A DNA stretch of 32,145 bases, taken from an uncultured Solirubrobacteraceae bacterium. GTDB taxonomy: Bacteria; Actinomycetota; Thermoleophilia; Solirubrobacterales; Solirubrobacteraceae. The stretch lies in the NCBI GenBank assembly GCA_902806175.1, contig CADCVQ010000039.1, forward strand, positions 1 to 32,145, given 5' to 3'. The notes beneath the pieces were generated by a model. That model was not told where the DNA came from, ran no database searches, and worked only from the letters and a program-made list of their open reading frames with translations. Shown in pieces: positions 30,647 to 32,145 of the stretch. The position numbers and the translations under genes were made by a program. Each line of letters opens with the position of its first letter. Position 1 is the stretch's first letter.

Positions 30647-31198
30647 ATGAAGGGCACGTTCACATCCCCGCGCAGCATCGCGTTGAGCAACAGGACGAAA
30701 TTGAGTGCTGCGATCGCCGCCGTTTTCGCTGTGATCGCCGTTGGCGGCGGCGTGATCGCCACGGCCGGCGCCACGAGCGAAAGCGCAATCCAGGCGCGAG
30801 GCTGGCCCGGGAACCACAACCACCTCGCGGGTACCTGGACGGCGACGGTCAACCGGCCGGCACCACTACCGCCAATTGACTCGCTGCAGGTCTACACCGC
30901 CCAGGGGAGCATGGTCGAATCGGGCAGCGACTCGGCATCGAGGTCACCGCAGTACGCGAGCTGGAAGCGCGTCGGGCGCCGCGAATACGCCGCGACCGGC
31001 GTCATGTTGCGCTTCGATCCGCAGACCGGAGCGTTTGCCGGCCAGATGAAGATGAACCGCACGATGGAGCTGGCGCGCGACGGTCAGTCATTCACGTTCC
31101 AGGGCCGCGCGACGCTTTACAACACGGACGGCGACGTCGTCGCGAGCTTTCCGGTGAGCGGCATCGGACAGCGCCTGCAGGTCGAGGAGCAACCGTAG
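30647..31198 (+). CDS. secreted or lipid-sheet-anchored hypothetical protein
   Basis: 183-residue protein with a hydrophobic segment at about 20-43 (LSAAIAAVFAVIAVGGGVIATAGA) acting as signal peptide or anchor. The outside part reads as a small beta-rich domain: HLAGTWTATVNRP, SLQVYTAQGSMVESG, YASWKRVGRREYAATGVMLRFDPQTGAFAGQMKMNRTMEL, GQSFTFQGRATLYNTDGDVV. The GTWxxTV start and the WxRxGxREYA block recall a lipocalin-like group of uncharacterised bacterial secreted proteins; no catalytic motif. The ATG has an excellent AGGAGG site. Downstream of the cupin, separated by 350 bases, so co-transcription is uncertain. Confidence 0.78.
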   Translation: MKGTFTSPRSIALSNRTKLSAAIAAVFAVIAVGGGVIATAGATSESAIQARGWPGNHNHLAGTWTATVNRPAPLPPIDSLQVYTAQGSMVESGSDSASRSPQYASWKRVGRREYAATGVMLRFDPQTGAFAGQMKMNRTMELARDGQSFTFQGRATLYNTDGDVVASFPVSGIGQRLQVEEQP

Positions 31199-31330
31199 GG
31201 TCATGCGGACTTTCGCTGGCGTGCGGGGGCGTGCAACGGCGCGCCCCCGCTCGTTGGGGCTCGTCCTCACTGAGCAGACCGATCGAGCGCAACCGCAGCC
31301 GGGGCCGGCATCGGCCGCTGAGGAGCTTCC

Positions 31331-31845
31331 ATGTCACACGACACCACCGAACAACGCGACGTCAGCGGATCTCGATCGCAGGGTCCGGTGCAGGGTCGCC
31401 CCCGTAGCGAAGCGATCCGCCCGACCGCGATCCTCGCAGCCATGAATCGCACGCCTTTCGTCTTGGATGGGACCTCGGCAGAGGATCGCGTGATCCTGCC
31501 GGTCAACCGGGGTCGGAGCATCGATGCCGCGACGTCTCTGACGGCGACTCTGCGCATCGCGGCTGTGCATCAGCGACTCGTCTTTCTGTGCTCTTTCAGA
31601 AGGAGGAGTCGGTGATCCTCGACGAGCTGCTGCGCCTCGCGCCGCACGTGCGCGTGGTGATGATTGACACCGGTGTGCTCTTCGAGCAGACGGTTGCCAC
31701 CTGGCGCGCGTTCGAGGAGCACTTCGACGTGCAGATCGGCGTCGAGCCGGCGATGGGGACGCCGCGGTGGATGGGGCCGGAGCACTGCTGCGGGTCGGCG
31801 AAGGTGGCCGCGCTGGAGCGCGCGCTCGCCGGCGCCGACGCGTAG
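31331..31845 (+). pseudogene. cysH: phosphoadenylyl-/adenylyl-sulfate reductase (CysH-like) fragment with frameshift
   Basis: A frame opening at ATG 31331 with a GAGGAG site runs through unassigned sequence into LRIAAVHQRLVFLCSF, then continues one base out of register as FQKEESVILDELLRLAPHVRVVMIDTGVLFEQTVATWRAFEEHF and ends WMGPEHCCGSAKVAALERALAGADA. That is the central CysH fold: the nucleotide-binding SFQKEES loop, the LDTGxLFxxT motif and the first Cys pair of the Fe-S site. The single-base shift is near 31590. The C-terminal third, with the second Cys pair and active-site tail, is absent where the methyltransferase fragment begins. Sulfate reduction from this copy is not expected. Confidence 0.72.
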
Positions 31846-32145
31846 ATCGCGAGGTAACCGCCTGGTCTGAGGACGTCCGCCGCCTTCCGGTATCGCACGT
31901 CAGGGTCGACCCATGACCAGGACGCGGCGGCGATGACCAGGTCGAAGGATCCGGGGCCTGGTACCCAGTCCTCAAAGCGGACCTGCTCGATCTTGACCGC
32001 GTCGAAGCCCACAAGGTTGCGGCGCGCTGCGGCCGCCAGCGCGGGGCCGGGCTCAACGCATGTGATCCGAAACCCTCGCTGCGCAAAGGGAAGCGTCGCC
32101 TTTCCGGTCGCGCATCCAACCTCAAGAACCCGACCATCGGGCGCC
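31596..32145 (-). pseudogene. class I SAM-dependent methyltransferase, truncated, runs off the right edge
   Basis: The minus strand from the window edge reads GRVLEVGCATGKATLPFAQRGF (SAM-binding motif I), ITCVEPGPALAAAARRNL (motif II acidic end), FEDWVPGPGSFDLVIAAASWSWVDP (motif IV region) and KAADVLRPGGYLAIYAS. Recognisable similarity ends near 31850; the rest of the open frame is antisense to the cysH fragment and serine/arginine-rich. The N-terminal ~40 residues lie outside the window. A usual family member would continue another 80-100 residues. So the two fragments meet tail to tail at a rearrangement point. Confidence 0.68.

Overview
This is GC-rich bacterial DNA with an actinobacterial gene repertoire: two NarL-type two-component systems, an XRE/NB-ARC/TPR regulator, a MarP-like protease, an allene-oxide-cyclase-like secreted protein and a delta-60-repeat protein. 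The mix, and many start codons sitting 6-8 bases after a TANNNT box without a ribosome site, suggest the Thermoleophilia (Solirubrobacterales and relatives). That placement is an inference; there is no rRNA or ribosomal protein gene to confirm it.

Layout. 0.2-5 kb: a translationally coupled zinc-peptidase-like/small acidic protein pair, a GrpB-family gene, broken phosphotransferase and LD-carboxypeptidase genes that abut each other, a VOC protein, and a GNAT acetyltransferase lying between two inverted copies of a 33-bp repeat. 5-9.6 kb: a SnoaL-like/membrane-protein operon divergent from a 903-residue HTH/NTPase/TPR regulator. 9.6-11.2 kb: an IS110-family insertion sequence with a structured 5' leader, ending near a tRNA 3'-end fragment. 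11.2-16.1 kb: an aromatic-amino-acid-type decarboxylase, decayed fragments, a MarP-like protease and a frameshifted glycosyltransferase. 16.2-18.6 kb: the end of an integrative element, comprising a tRNA-Val 3' half, an excisionase-like HTH protein, a tyrosine integrase with an extra HTH inside its catalytic domain, and an ImmA/IrrE-like remnant.

18.8-21.8 kb: a histidine kinase/response regulator operon divergent from two coupled membrane-protein genes; the 100-bp gap carries helically phased CTCGCA repeats. 22-25 kb: a frameshifted, possibly papain-fold gene and a secreted protein with exactly seven delta-60 repeats. 25.3-28.1 kb: a short membrane peptide, an AOC-like secreted protein and a second kinase/regulator pair. 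28.3-31.2 kb: a cupin gene with a palindrome over its -10 box, a TetR regulator divergent from a second cupin gene across an AT-rich palindromic operator, and a secreted protein. The right edge joins a frameshifted cysH fragment to a truncated methyltransferase.

Overall this is an accessory region where small regulated stress or metabolic units (two-component systems, TetR/cupin, NB-ARC/SnoaL) lie between mobile-element remains, short dispersed repeats and at least nine broken genes. I see no CRISPR array, rRNA operon or complete tRNA. The best candidates for something little described are the integrase with the inserted HTH, the IS110 leader that can pair with the transposase ribosome site, and the repeat-flanked acetyltransferase unit.
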